DNA of 64,000 bases from Terriglobales bacterium (lineage in GTDB: Bacteria; Acidobacteriota; Terriglobia; Bryobacterales; Bryobacteraceae). The stretch spans positions 186,001 through 250,000 of the forward strand of contig JAIXQP010000050.1 in assembly GCA_027485675.1 (NCBI GenBank), read 5' to 3'. Shown here piece after piece: positions 17,734 to 25,112 of the stretch (the first letter of the stretch is position 1; each line of letters opens with the position of its first letter). Under the pieces are notes generated by a model. The model worked only from the letters and a program-made list of their open reading frames with translations. It had not been told where the DNA came from and did no database searches. The position numbers and the translations under genes are program-made.

Positions 17734-18777
17734 ATGAACCCCTTACGGCAGGGGCTGGGACTAAGCGTCCTGGCCACTACCAACCCAGCGCCGGGTTTCG
17801 CCCAATGGACCGATGCCGGCGGAAACCGGAACCAGCGTGCCTGTACCCACGGAGACGGAACGCCCGTCAAAATGGCCGCCGGAGTCAACCGGGCCGGTGA
17901 ACACGATTTGACGAATCAGGACGGAACCTGCCTGAACAAGAGCCGGAATGGCGATGCGACCAGGAGCACTTTCTGGACCGGATGGGCGCTGGAGAATCAG
18001 TCCCTGGGAATGGGGAAGGACAGGCCGATCCACTGCATTCCGTGGCCAACGGCGGGCCATGCGCACTCGAATAGCACCCAGGGCTCCGGTCCTTACCTGG
18101 ATACGAACCCTGTGATGTCGATGACCGACCCGTTGAACGCGGAAGCGCGGACGCTGGAGTTGGACCCAAAACAGTACGCCATGTTCCCACTGCCGCCATG
18201 CCTTCCCATCTCTGACGGCGCGATTCGGTTGCGCCCGGCATCGAGCACGGCGCTCCGCGCGCTGCCGGGCTACCGCAACCGGTTGTGTGGGTTCGCGCTC
18301 AACGAGATCGCCGACTGGGTCGACGCGAATCCAGGGCACGTGGGGTACCTGAAGCTGGATAACGACCGAGGGATCGGGAATGAGATCCAGGAGATGGATG
18401 ACGAGTGGGCGCGGTATCGGCATCACCGGGAGTCTCGTGTCTCCTCCGGGGGGCAGCGGCGGTGGCCGATGCTCGGGGAGATTCCCACCGCGCGCCGGTT
18501 GATTATCGTGGAGCCGCTTCACCAGCCGAGCCCCGTGAGTTCGCGATGGGTGTGGACAGCGGTGGGGTTGGGGCAGGAGGATGACCATCCGAAAGACCAG
18601 AACTTCGACACCCGCACGACCAATGGCGGGCTGAACCCGGTGCAGCGCGGACTGACCAAGCCGACGTTGTGGTGGAACGGGGCGGAGGGCCAGGCGAAGA
18701 AAGATATGGGCGTGTTCTGGAAAGACAACGTGGAGAAGGCGACTCCGTGCGGGGTCGCTTCGATTGGCTTGGACTGA
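17734..18777 (+). CDS. Degenerate PI-PLC-like phosphodiesterase
   Basis: A 347-residue protein with a short N-terminal signal-like stretch (LGLSVLATTNPAPGFA). The central part follows the layout of bacterial phosphatidylinositol-specific phospholipase C proteins: HAHSNSTQGSGPYLDTNP, then MTDPLNAEARTLELDP, then FALNEIADWVDANPG and YLKLDND, and a C-terminal PCGVASIGLD. One catalytic-type histidine (HSN) remains, but the second (usually RLCHG) has no clear counterpart, so activity is doubtful. A purine-rich ribosome-binding site lies just upstream. It is placed between two transposon remnants, which suggests recent movement. Confidence 0.5.
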   Translation: MNPLRQGLGLSVLATTNPAPGFAQWTDAGGNRNQRACTHGDGTPVKMAAGVNRAGEHDLTNQDGTCLNKSRNGDATRSTFWTGWALENQSLGMGKDRPIHCIPWPTAGHAHSNSTQGSGPYLDTNPVMSMTDPLNAEARTLELDPKQYAMFPLPPCLPISDGAIRLRPASSTALRALPGYRNRLCGFALNEIADWVDANPGHVGYLKLDNDRGIGNEIQEMDDEWARYRHHRESRVSSGGQRRWPMLGEIPTARRLIIVEPLHQPSPVSSRWVWTAVGLGQEDDHPKDQNFDTRTTNGGLNPVQRGLTKPTLWWNGAEGQAKKDMGVFWKDNVEKATPCGVASIGLD

Positions 18778-19300
18778 GGGTGTTCACGGATTTGTGTAAA
18801 CGGCTTCTCTAGACTTAGAGGAGCGAGATGGCACTTATCGGACCGGCTGATGGCCGGCTACGAGAAGCCCGAGGACCTGCTGGGCGAGAACGGACTGCTC
18901 AAGGAGATCCAGAGGCGCCTGCTGGAGCGGGCGCTGCATGCGGAGTTGAAGCACCACCTAGGCTACGCCAAGCATGCCACCGAAGGCCGCAACAGCGGAA
19001 ACAGCCGCAACGGCAACAGCCGGAAGCGACTCCAAACCGACCAAGGACCCCTCGAATTGGAGGTCCCGCGGGACCGCAACGGCACCTTCGAGCCCAAGAT
19101 CGTGCCCAAGCACCAGACCCGGGTGCCCGGACTCGATGACAAGATCCTCGCGCTGTACATGCGCGGCATGAGCGTACGGGATGTCCAACGCCACATGGAA
19201 GATCTCTACCAGGTCGAGGTCAGCCCAGCGCTGATCTCCGAGGTGACCGACTCGGTGTGGGACGAGGTGCAGCAGTGGCAGAACCGGCCGCTCGAGAAGC
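18778..19300 (+). mobile_element. 5' part of an IS256-family insertion sequence
   Basis: The transposase fragment starts at 18850, and the 70 bp before it begin with GGGTGTTCACGGATTTGTG, which resembles an IS256-type terminal inverted repeat. No matching right end was found; the element stops near 19292-19310 where it joins a broken nucleotidyltransferase gene. The left boundary is therefore likely and the right part deleted. Confidence 0.6.
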
Positions 19301-19368
19301 TGGGCCGCGTCGGCTTCAAACTCGACCAGCATATCCACATCGCTCTCGGTACGAAATCGGGGGGGTAA
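18850..19368 (+). pseudogene. Truncated IS256-family (mutator) transposase
   Basis: 172 residues remain of a protein normally near 400. Recognisable pieces are EKPEDLLGENGLLK, LERALHAELKHHLGY, SRNGNSRKRL, LEVPRDRNGTFEPKIVPKHQ, LYMRGMSVRDV and ISEVTDSVWDEVQQWQNRPLE. The DDE catalytic region that should follow is gone; after about residue 150 the frame reads antisense sequence of another gene. It cannot be active. Confidence 0.88.
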
Positions 19369-19459
19369 CTGAACCGAAGAAGGAAAGTTTACGGATCTCA
19401 TTCCGGCGGCAGAACGCTGCAATCTCTTCGCTAGGAACGGCGATGGGTAGAGCAGGCAT
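19300..19459 (-). pseudogene. Broken MNT-type nucleotidyltransferase antitoxin fragment
   Basis: On the minus strand an ATG at 19459 begins PALPIAVPSEEIAAFCRRNE and IRKLSFFGSV, the start of MNT/MntA-like minimal nucleotidyltransferases. A run of seven C residues (minus strand, about 19361-19367) shifts the frame, and the next frame continues FRTESDVDMLVEFEAD, which carries the metal-binding DxD. Downstream the gene is cut by the IS256 remnant. Such proteins pair with HEPN toxins; no HEPN partner is present here. Confidence 0.75.
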
Positions 19460-19940
19460 CGAACAGGCTCCGAAGCCCAGTCTGGCACGCGCTAGTTGTC
19501 GGGCGTGGCGCCGTTTTCCGTGCAACGGCCTTGCGGCCAAACGTCTCGATATGAGCCGGAGGCGGACCTCGATTGGCACCCTGTCGGCAGGCGACTTTCC
19601 GATTGCGAACACGGACGACCTCAATCACATCGATAGCCAGTTGGTGGCACAAAGTGCCACGAACCGATACGAATGCGTCAGAGAGGCGGGACACACACCA
19701 CGAAGAGATTAGTTGAGGCGCCTCGAGAACACACATGCAGAGGATCGATGTAAACGGCTCGATAGCCGGGATACACATGGTTCCAGCACCAGATGAAAGC
19801 AAGCCGGCGGAGCCCCATGCTGTACCAGCGGTCATGTCCTTTTGGAAAGCCGCCAAGGGCTACCCGCAACCGCCTCTTACCACTGTAGAGCGCCCAACCT
19901 TCATGGGAGCGATTCAGTCTGTCCTACCTGCGGCAACAAT
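19460..19940. other. No supported gene
   Basis: About 480 bp between the broken nucleotidyltransferase and the RelE toxin. Open frames exist on both strands but none shows a recognisable family or sensible codon use. A minus-strand peptide with GLRRLAFIWCWNHVYPGY near 19790-19840 looks like a protein remnant that I could not identify. Confidence 0.4.
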
Positions 19941-20189
19941 CTAGCGATAAGCCTCTTTACGGTCCGAGACACGATGAATTGAGATAAGGTCTGCGGTCTC
20001 CTCAAAGAAGATTCGGTAATTGCCAACCCGGAGGCGCAGATATCCTGCGAACTCGCCAGATAAAGGCTTGACGTGGCCCGCTCCAGTTTCGGCGTAGCGA
20101 TGAATGGCTTCGAGAATCGCCATCGCTAAGTGCTGCGGAATGGCGCGAACTTGCGCTGGGACCTGCGGTTCGAAGTAAATCTTCTTCAA
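19941..20189 (-). CDS. RelE/ParE-family toxin
   Basis: An 82-residue protein with the RelE core: IYFEPQVPAQVRAIPQHLA at the start, ETGAGHVKPLSGE in the middle and LRLRVGNYRIFFEE at the end. RelE toxins are ribosome-dependent mRNA endonucleases, ParE toxins poison gyrase; the sequence does not separate them clearly, though RVGNYRI favours RelE. The antitoxin gene ends 5 bp upstream on the same strand, so antitoxin is translated first. Both genes appear intact. Confidence 0.85.
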   Translation of the reverse strand: MKKIYFEPQVPAQVRAIPQHLAMAILEAIHRYAETGAGHVKPLSGEFAGYLRLRVGNYRIFFEETADLISIHRVSDRKEAYR

Positions 20190-20194
20190 AACCG

Positions 20195-20473
20195 CTAGTC
20201 GCCTTTAGATCCGGCGCGAATCTGCTCCATAGTGAATCCAAGATCGGCGACGACATCCTCGAACGGGATACCCTGGCCCCCGTTGCGGAAATATTCATCA
20301 GAGGCACGCAAAGCCTGACGGTCAGCTTCGGTGAGTTCTTCATCATCCTCATCGTCGTCGAGCATGTCTTCGAGGAGAGAGCGAACCGTACCTAGCTTGG
20401 CTGGGGGCAGTTGATCGAGCAAAGCGTGAACTTGTTTCAATTCAGTGTCGATATCGAGGGCCATGCGGGTCAC
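20195..20473 (-). CDS. Antitoxin partner of the RelE-like toxin
   Basis: A 92-residue acidic protein, N-terminally helical (LDIDTELKQVHALLDQLPP), with a very acidic centre (DMLDDDEDDEEL) and ending IPFEDVVADLGFTMEQIRAG. The short size, charge and position 5 bp before a relE-like gene define it as the antitoxin. A second possible start ATG lies 9 bases inside. It shows no classic ribbon-helix-helix that I can point to. Confidence 0.75.
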   Translation of the reverse strand: MTRMALDIDTELKQVHALLDQLPPAKLGTVRSLLEDMLDDDEDDEELTEADRQALRASDEYFRNGGQGIPFEDVVADLGFTMEQIRAGSKGD

Positions 20474-20566
20474 ATCCTTGCTGACAGCAGCAGACTAATT
20501 TTACCAGCAGCTGGCGAGCCGCTTCCAGGCTCGGTTCAAGCTCAGTAAGGAAGCTGCCAATGAGTG

Positions 20567-20701
20567 GCCGTCGACGAAGGTCAGTTCGAAACCGATCCCA
20601 AGTACATCGCCATCGGCCGCAAGGAAAACGGCGAACCCCTCTGCGGCGGCAACCGGCTCACCGGCGGCGCCTACGACAAGGGCTACTTCGTCGAACCCAC
20701 C
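20567..20701 (+). pseudogene. Internal fragment of the aldehyde dehydrogenase gene
   Basis: About 135 bp match the aldehyde dehydrogenase gene at 12005-12141 (residues 323-367) with only a few base changes; peptide pieces include YIAIGRKENGEPLCGGNRLT and GAYDKGYFVEPT. The match stops abruptly on both sides. It is fused directly to the 5'-truncated antitoxin gene that follows. Confidence 0.92.
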
Positions 20702-20702
20702 T

Positions 20703-20918
20703 TCACGCGTTGAACAGAGCTATCGAGAGGAAGCTCTGGCCCGGGGTATCAGAATCGATGAACTGGTGAGCGAATTCCTGATCTCTCACCAACCACCGGT
20801 CTCTGCAGCCGAGGAGTCCGGCCTGGGTCTGTTCGGTAGTCCGGAAGATGCGGAATTGATGGACGAAGTTGTCGCCATGGCGAGGGAGCTTCGCCACCAC
20901 CCATCCCGGCGTCTCTAA
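20703..20918 (+). pseudogene. VapB-type antitoxin lacking its 5' end
   Basis: In one frame the sequence reads RVEQSYREEALARGIRIDEL, then VSEFLISHQP, and ends LMDEVVAMARELRHHPSRRL with TAA at 20916-20918. That is the C-terminal half of an antitoxin, and it sits 20 bp before a PIN toxin gene. The N-terminal DNA-binding part and its start codon have been replaced by the aldehyde dehydrogenase fragment, so the protein could be made only from an internal start such as the GTG near 20764. Confidence 0.7.
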
Positions 20919-20938
20919 TCGCTGCGAGGCGGAAGGTC

Positions 20939-21493
20939 GTGCTCGATACAGACATCCTCTCCGAGTACTTGAAAGGCCACGACAAATCTATTGCCCGGCA
21001 AAGCGAAGCCTACCTGAGCGTTCATCGAGTATTCACGTTCACATCCATTACGGCATACGAAATTACGTGCGGACTTCGGGTGAAAAATGCCGACCGCCAG
21101 CTGCAGCGGGTGATCCCATGGCTGGACCGCAATCAGGAGTTGGCGCCAATCGGAGACGATTTCCGCTGGGCGGCGCGGATAAAGGCCTCCGCGCGGAGGT
21201 CAGGTTTTGTTGTCGAGCTTCCGGGATGCCTGATCGCCGCGGTGGCTGTCCGCCTGAACCCGCCGCTCGTCACAGGAAACACAGCGGACTACGAGTCCAT
21301 ACGCAACGCCGGAGCCGCACTGGAACTTCAAAACTGGCGGGTAGGACTCTCGATCAAGTGCCTTGAGCAGTCGGAGCGCCGAGTTGCGGCCAATGGCGCG
21401 AGCATCAGCATGGGTTTCCAAGGTCCAGAGGAGGCGCTTGGCCATTCAGCTTGGCTACCCGTTCCCAGTGGGCACACCGTTCTTCTCCAGTAA
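20939..21493 (+). CDS. VapC-type PIN-domain toxin with run-on C-terminus
   Basis: Starts at GTG 20939 with LDTDILSEYLKGH, the first PIN motif, followed by TSITAYEITCGL (conserved glutamate), and LIAAVAVRLNPPLVTGNTADY, where the usual acidic residue before IAA is replaced (GCLIAA). Family members end near residue 115-135 (here ALELQNWR); this frame runs to 184, reading through sequence antisense to a RelE-like remnant. Loss of the native stop, loss of one catalytic acid and damage to its antitoxin gene suggest an inactivated system. Confidence 0.65.
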   Translation: MLDTDILSEYLKGHDKSIARQSEAYLSVHRVFTFTSITAYEITCGLRVKNADRQLQRVIPWLDRNQELAPIGDDFRWAARIKASARRSGFVVELPGCLIAAVAVRLNPPLVTGNTADYESIRNAGAALELQNWRVGLSIKCLEQSERRVAANGASISMGFQGPEEALGHSAWLPVPSGHTVLLQ

Positions 21494-21600
21494 ATCGGCT
21501 CGCCAACATGCAGACCGAACGATTCCCCCGAATGGCTTTACATCGCCCTTGCCGGTTGCGACGATACGTCTGAGGTCTACTCGACGCAGAACGCGAGGGC
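21350..21600 (-). pseudogene. Scrambled RelE-like toxin remnants
   Basis: On the minus strand KRLLWTLETHADARAIGR and ALRLLKALDRE (about 21345-21445) look like the N-terminus of a RelE-family toxin, while RRIVATGKGDVKPFGG (about 21525-21575) looks like the middle of one. They lie in the wrong order and in different frames. This is a weak call from short peptide pieces. Confidence 0.35.
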
Positions 21601-21671
21601 CCTCGCCGGTGCCACGTTGTTTCCCAGTGCCGCGCCCCCAACCGAACGATGGAACCGAAGAACGTGAAGAA

Positions 21672-22301
21672 ATGGGCCAATCGCTTGACCAACTCATTCG
21701 AACTCTGCACCCAAACGTGGACGTTGTAATTTCGAACACATGGATGTGCCCGCCTGAATCAACAGGGGATGAGGGATGGCAACGCTTTCTGCAGATTCAC
21801 AATGGGCTATCAGCATTCCATGGTGGGCTGCGCATTTTCGGGACCACAGCGGATCCCCTTCCAGCCTTAGACGCCTGGAATTCCGCTGAGGCATGGAGAA
21901 TGGCGTACCGGGGCCTCGATGAAGGACTTTACTTCTTTGCGGAAGATATCTTCGGCAACCAGTTTGGCTTTGATGGCGTGGGAATGGTGTTCCGGTTTTT
22001 GGCAGAAACCGGGGACCGAGAACTCTGCGGCACGGGATTTGAAGACTGGCTCGCGCTGATGCTGAGCGATCCGACCGAGGAACTCAGCCTTTGGCTGCTT
22101 GACGATTGGCTTAAAGAGAACTCCAAGCTAAGCTTGTCAGATCATCTGTGCCCCAAGATTCCTTTCGTGGCCCGGGGAGCTACAGAGGCTGGCAACCTGT
22201 ACGCCTGCGATCGGTTGGAAAGCATGCGCTTCAAAGGTAGCTTTGCGCACCAGATTCGCAACATGACGAGTGGAGAAAAGGTTCGGCTCCATGTGCGGTA
22301 A
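21672..22301 (+). CDS. SMI1/KNR4 (SUKH)-like protein
   Basis: A 209-residue protein. The segment WQRFLQIHNGLSAFHGGLRIFG fits the SUKH core (a helix, then NG and a strand), followed by LYFFAEDIFGNQFGFDG, the usual middle block. SUKH proteins often serve as immunity proteins against secreted nuclease toxins or in contact-dependent systems, but no toxin gene is next to it. Start ATG at 21672 follows a GAAGAA purine stretch. It has a C-terminal part (CPKIPFVARGATEAGNLYAC) with two cysteines. Function is inferred from family only. Confidence 0.65.
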   Translation: MGQSLDQLIRTLHPNVDVVISNTWMCPPESTGDEGWQRFLQIHNGLSAFHGGLRIFGTTADPLPALDAWNSAEAWRMAYRGLDEGLYFFAEDIFGNQFGFDGVGMVFRFLAETGDRELCGTGFEDWLALMLSDPTEELSLWLLDDWLKENSKLSLSDHLCPKIPFVARGATEAGNLYACDRLESMRFKGSFAHQIRNMTSGEKVRLHVR

Positions 22302-22436
22302 GCCCGCGAATCCGCCCGAGCCCGCAGTGCGGCCGATAGGGGTCGACAAACCCGCGGCGAGCGCAGGTCCGCCCGAAGTCGCATTCTTGCACTCGTTGGG
22401 TACGCCGACTCCGGCAACGGGCTTGCTCAAAGACAG

Positions 22437-22530
22437 AAGCGCTTTCGCCGATGCCAGCCCTGAGGAATCAATTTTGCAGCAGCCTGTTGCAAAGTTGCGT
22501 GGTTCGAAAACTTCACCCTCTGGGACAGAG
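22437..22530 (+). pseudogene. Small DUF1016 fragment with the palindrome
   Basis: About 90 bp match the DUF1016 genes around the palindrome: peptide SAFADASPEESILQQPVAKL, then a one-base deletion. Arms at 22469-22482 and 22484-22497 pair with two G-T changes. This is the fourth copy of that region in the window and the shortest one. Confidence 0.75.
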
Positions 22531-22653
22531 CCGGTCTCGGTTTCGCGGCGAATAGAACGGAGAGCTCGGCGTAGCTGGCGATTCGGACTGCGCTCGCCCT
22601 CCGGGCGGTTGTGGCGAATTGGTCGACACCCAGAATGGAGGTTGAGGGTTGTG

Positions 22654-23073
22654 TTATTCCCCCTTCTTACATCGCCGCACCAGGTCGGCAGGCGAGAGGA
22701 TCGATGTGGTTCGGCGCCGCTTCAGGCCGAGCAGATGCTGATCGCCCGTGACCAGATAATGAGCTTGTCCGGTTTCCGCAATCGCCAGCAAGTAATTGTC
22801 GTCAGGGTCGGGCGAACGATCCACAACGGGCAGCGGCCCTACCACGAAAGCGACATCGCGAAGGCGGTTGACCAATCGCCCAGCGAGCGCCGGGGAAAGA
22901 AGCGCCCGAATCTTCGGGTAGCGCGTCACTCGCGTGATCTCGTCCAGTTGTTCCGCTGCGGTCAGAATCACAATCTTCCGGTTGAGCCAGAGCGCATAGA
23001 TCTCCGCGGAGGGCGACACCGGAGAAATGAGGGCGCTCAGCAACACGTTGGTATCAAGAACTAGCCGCTTCAT
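22654..23073 (-). CDS. PIN-domain toxin (PIN_3 type)
   Basis: A 139-residue PIN protein of the putative toxin type with an early KRLVLDTNVLLSALI and a mid-protein VVDRSPDPDDNYLLAIAETG, the acid-rich centre typical of PF13470, followed by HYLVTGDQHLLGL. All acidic positions expected for the nuclease pocket appear present. Its ATG overlaps the antitoxin gene's stop by 4 bases (ATGA-type), showing translational coupling. Likely a functional RNase toxin. Confidence 0.85.
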   Translation of the reverse strand: MKRLVLDTNVLLSALISPVSPSAEIYALWLNRKIVILTAAEQLDEITRVTRYPKIRALLSPALAGRLVNRLRDVAFVVGPLPVVDRSPDPDDNYLLAIAETGQAHYLVTGDQHLLGLKRRRTTSILSPADLVRRCKKGE

Positions 23074-23348
23074 TTTCGCAAACGAACTTTGCGCTCGCGC
23101 CGCTTTTCGCCCCGAACGCTGTGTACGGCTTCGTTGAGCAGGTTGTCGAGTTCCTCAACGGGAATCACTGCGAACGCTTCGCGCACTTCGCCAACGGTTT
23201 GGTGGAACAGCCGCCACTTCACGGCGTCCTCGATGAACGCCGAAATTGCGCCCTTCTTCAATCCCTGTGAACCAAGATGCGAGCGCAGGGCGAGATCGGT
23301 GTCCTTGGACCAACTGATGGTGAGGCGGGTACCGGAGGTTGTAGGCAT
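23070..23348 (-). CDS. Antitoxin partner of the PIN_3 toxin
   Basis: A 92-residue basic protein from the ATG at 23348, beginning PTTSGTRLTISWSKDTDLAL, a ribbon-helix-helix-like start, followed by KKGAISAFIEDAVKWRLF. The C-terminus is strongly basic (RGEKRRERKVRLRK). It overlaps the toxin gene by 4 bases. The open frame extends upstream into the 1.2-kb repeat, but that part is not similar to any protein. The divergent region 23349-23537 lies between it and the DUF1016 gene. Confidence 0.75.
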   Translation of the reverse strand: MPTTSGTRLTISWSKDTDLALRSHLGSQGLKKGAISAFIEDAVKWRLFHQTVGEVREAFAVIPVEELDNLLNEAVHSVRGEKRRERKVRLRK

Positions 23349-23359
23349 GGGTGAACCTG

Positions 23360-24568
23360 TGCGGATAGTCGTATATCCACTCTTCAGTATAGGCGCTTTG
23401 AGGACGTCACCGTCCGGGCCCTGTTGTCCGCGAGAAGCGACAGGACCATCTGTCGTTGACGATGGCTGGTCACCGGAGATCTCGCTGCCGCGTGACTGGT
23501 TGGAAACGCCGAACATCTGATAAGACAGAAGGAGTCCATGAAAGCTCAGTTGCCCACCAAGCAGTCGTACGCCGCACTCCTAACGAGCATCAAGGAGCGG
23601 ATCCAAACGGCCCAAGTGCGAGCGGCCGTTGTCGTCAACCAGGAGTTGGTGCTCCTCTACTGGGGGATCGGGAGGGAAATCCTTGCACGGCAGGAGCAGG
23701 AAGGCTGGGGCAAGAACGTCATCCCACGCCTCTCCAAGGATCTATCCACGGAGTTCCCGGAGATGAAGGGCCTTTCCCCCAGAAACCTCGGCTACATGAG
23801 GGCTTTCGCCGAGGCATGGCCGGATGAGGCAATTTTGCAAGAGCCTCTTGCAAAATTGACCTGGTTCCACAATCTCACCCTTCTGGAGAAGATCAAGACC
23901 CAGCAAGAGCGGCTCTGGTACGCCCGTGCAGCTATCGAACACGGCTGGAGCCGGAACGTTCTGGTGGTCCAGATCGAGGCGGGACTGTACCAGCGGCAGG
24001 GCAAGGCAATCACCAACTTCACCAAAACTCTACCCGCCCCGCAGTCTGACCTCGCCCAGCAGCTCTTAAAGGATCCTTACAACTTCGACTTCCTCACGCT
24101 GTCCAAGGACGCCAGTGAGCGCGAACTGGAAACCGGCCTCGTCGCGCACATCCAGAAATTCCTCCTGGAACTCGGAACCGGCTTCGCCTTCGTCGGCCGC
24201 CAGGTTCTCCTCGAAGTCGCCGGCGAGGACTACCGGCTCGACCTTCTCTTCTACCATCTGAAGCTCCGTTGCTTCGTGGTCATCGACCTGAAGGCTGGAC
24301 CCTTCAAACCGGAGTACGCCGGCAAGATGAACTTCTACCTCGCCGCCGTCGACGACACGATCAAGCATCCCAGTGACAACCCGGCCATCGGGCTCATCCT
24401 CTGCAAGAGCAAAAAGGAACTGGTCGTTGAGTACGCCCTTCGCCATACCGCCACGCCGATGGGCATCGCGGAGTTCCGCCACCTGGAGAAGTTGCCCGCT
24501 AGATTCCGGGGAAGCCTGCCGAGTATTGAGCAGCTCGAGGCCGAACTGGGAGCCGCCGAAACGTCCGA
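23360..24568 (+). repeat. Direct repeat copy 2, about 1.2 kb, carrying a DUF1016 gene
   Basis: The partner of 15128-16335. In this copy the left end abuts the toxin-antitoxin promoter region, and the gene has an additional C-terminal tail; the other copy abuts the FAH fragment. Same-direction repeats of this size and identity could recombine and delete or circularise the roughly 8.2 kb between them. Confidence 0.9.
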
Positions 24569-24644
24569 TTCCAAAGACACCTCGGCTGCTCGCCGGCGAG
24601 GTCGTCCTCGTACCGTGACCGCCCGCGCCCAAACGGAAAAGTAA
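23538..24644 (+). CDS. DUF1016 / YhcG-family PD-(D/E)xK nuclease, copy 2
   Basis: A 368-residue paralogue of the protein at 15304-16341. N-terminal DUF1016 domain with VLLYWGIGREI, LSPRNLGYMRAFAEAW and GWSRNVLVVQIEA; nuclease domain with DYRLDLLFYH and CFVVIDLKAG. The nuclease halves of the two copies are nearly identical, while the N-terminal thirds differ more, including EQEGWGKNVIPRLSKDL here against EEGWGAKVISHLAADL. A basic tail (ARRRGRPRTVTARAQTEK) extends the C-terminus and is missing in copy 1. An AGAAGGAG ribosome-binding site precedes the ATG. Confidence 0.9.
   Translation: MKAQLPTKQSYAALLTSIKERIQTAQVRAAVVVNQELVLLYWGIGREILARQEQEGWGKNVIPRLSKDLSTEFPEMKGLSPRNLGYMRAFAEAWPDEAILQEPLAKLTWFHNLTLLEKIKTQQERLWYARAAIEHGWSRNVLVVQIEAGLYQRQGKAITNFTKTLPAPQSDLAQQLLKDPYNFDFLTLSKDASERELETGLVAHIQKFLLELGTGFAFVGRQVLLEVAGEDYRLDLLFYHLKLRCFVVIDLKAGPFKPEYAGKMNFYLAAVDDTIKHPSDNPAIGLILCKSKKELVVEYALRHTATPMGIAEFRHLEKLPARFRGSLPSIEQLEAELGAAETSDSKDTSAARRRGRPRTVTARAQTEK
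23830..23858. repeat. 29-bp perfect palindrome inside DUF1016 copy 2
   Basis: Left arm CAATTTTGCAAGAG (23830-23843), central C, and exact complementary right arm ending at 23858. It encodes ILQEPLAKL. Compared with copy 1, the changed bases in one arm are matched by complementary changes in the other. Confidence 0.95.
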
Positions 24645-25112
24645 GGTGCCTGAGGGAGGAGCCTGTCTGCCTAAGGGGGACTCGGGCTCGCCAGCCGCGG
24701 ATTCAAACATCCGGATGGTGAAGCTAAAGTCGGCGAGGAGGACCTCCACCAATACGGAGCCAAAACTCGAGTTGGAAATCGACAGCCATACGAATCTACT
24801 CCCTGCTGCCCCGGAACCCATCCGGGCGGCGGCCCGGCGGGGCCTCGAACCCCGCCGGACCGCTCGAAAAACATCCCACTCCGCAAAAAGTCTACTCCGC
24901 CGCCCCGCCAGTTCAGAGCATTCCACTTTTTTTCACTTCCCCCAACTCCCTCAATCCAAACCACTTCCCCGTTTCGCCCCGCCGCCCGGCCCCCGGTTGC
25001 CTTGACACCATATGCTACCGTTTTGGCGAAGGTGCTCTTCTTCCTCTTCCGGAGGAAAAGGGCGCCTTTTTCCATTTCCCCCTTCGAAAACGAAAAAAGT
25101 GGAGTTAGGATC
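24645..25112. other. No gene seen; downstream end of the accessory island
   Basis: About 470 bp without a believable gene. Positions 24668-24760 resemble 16436-16515 after copy 1. The part around 24815-24960 is rich in C and poly-pyrimidine stretches. The final 110 bp contain a purine-rich stretch and a GGAGTTAGGA ribosome-binding site for the next gene. Confidence 0.5.

Noticed and set aside
19431-19856. A minus-strand frame of 141 codons
   Set aside because: No family similarity, overlaps the MNT fragment in another frame, odd cysteine-rich composition; not a supported gene.
24646-25005. A 119-codon frame after DUF1016 copy 2
   Set aside because: Low complexity, no ribosome-binding site, no family match; part of it is a degraded repeat.
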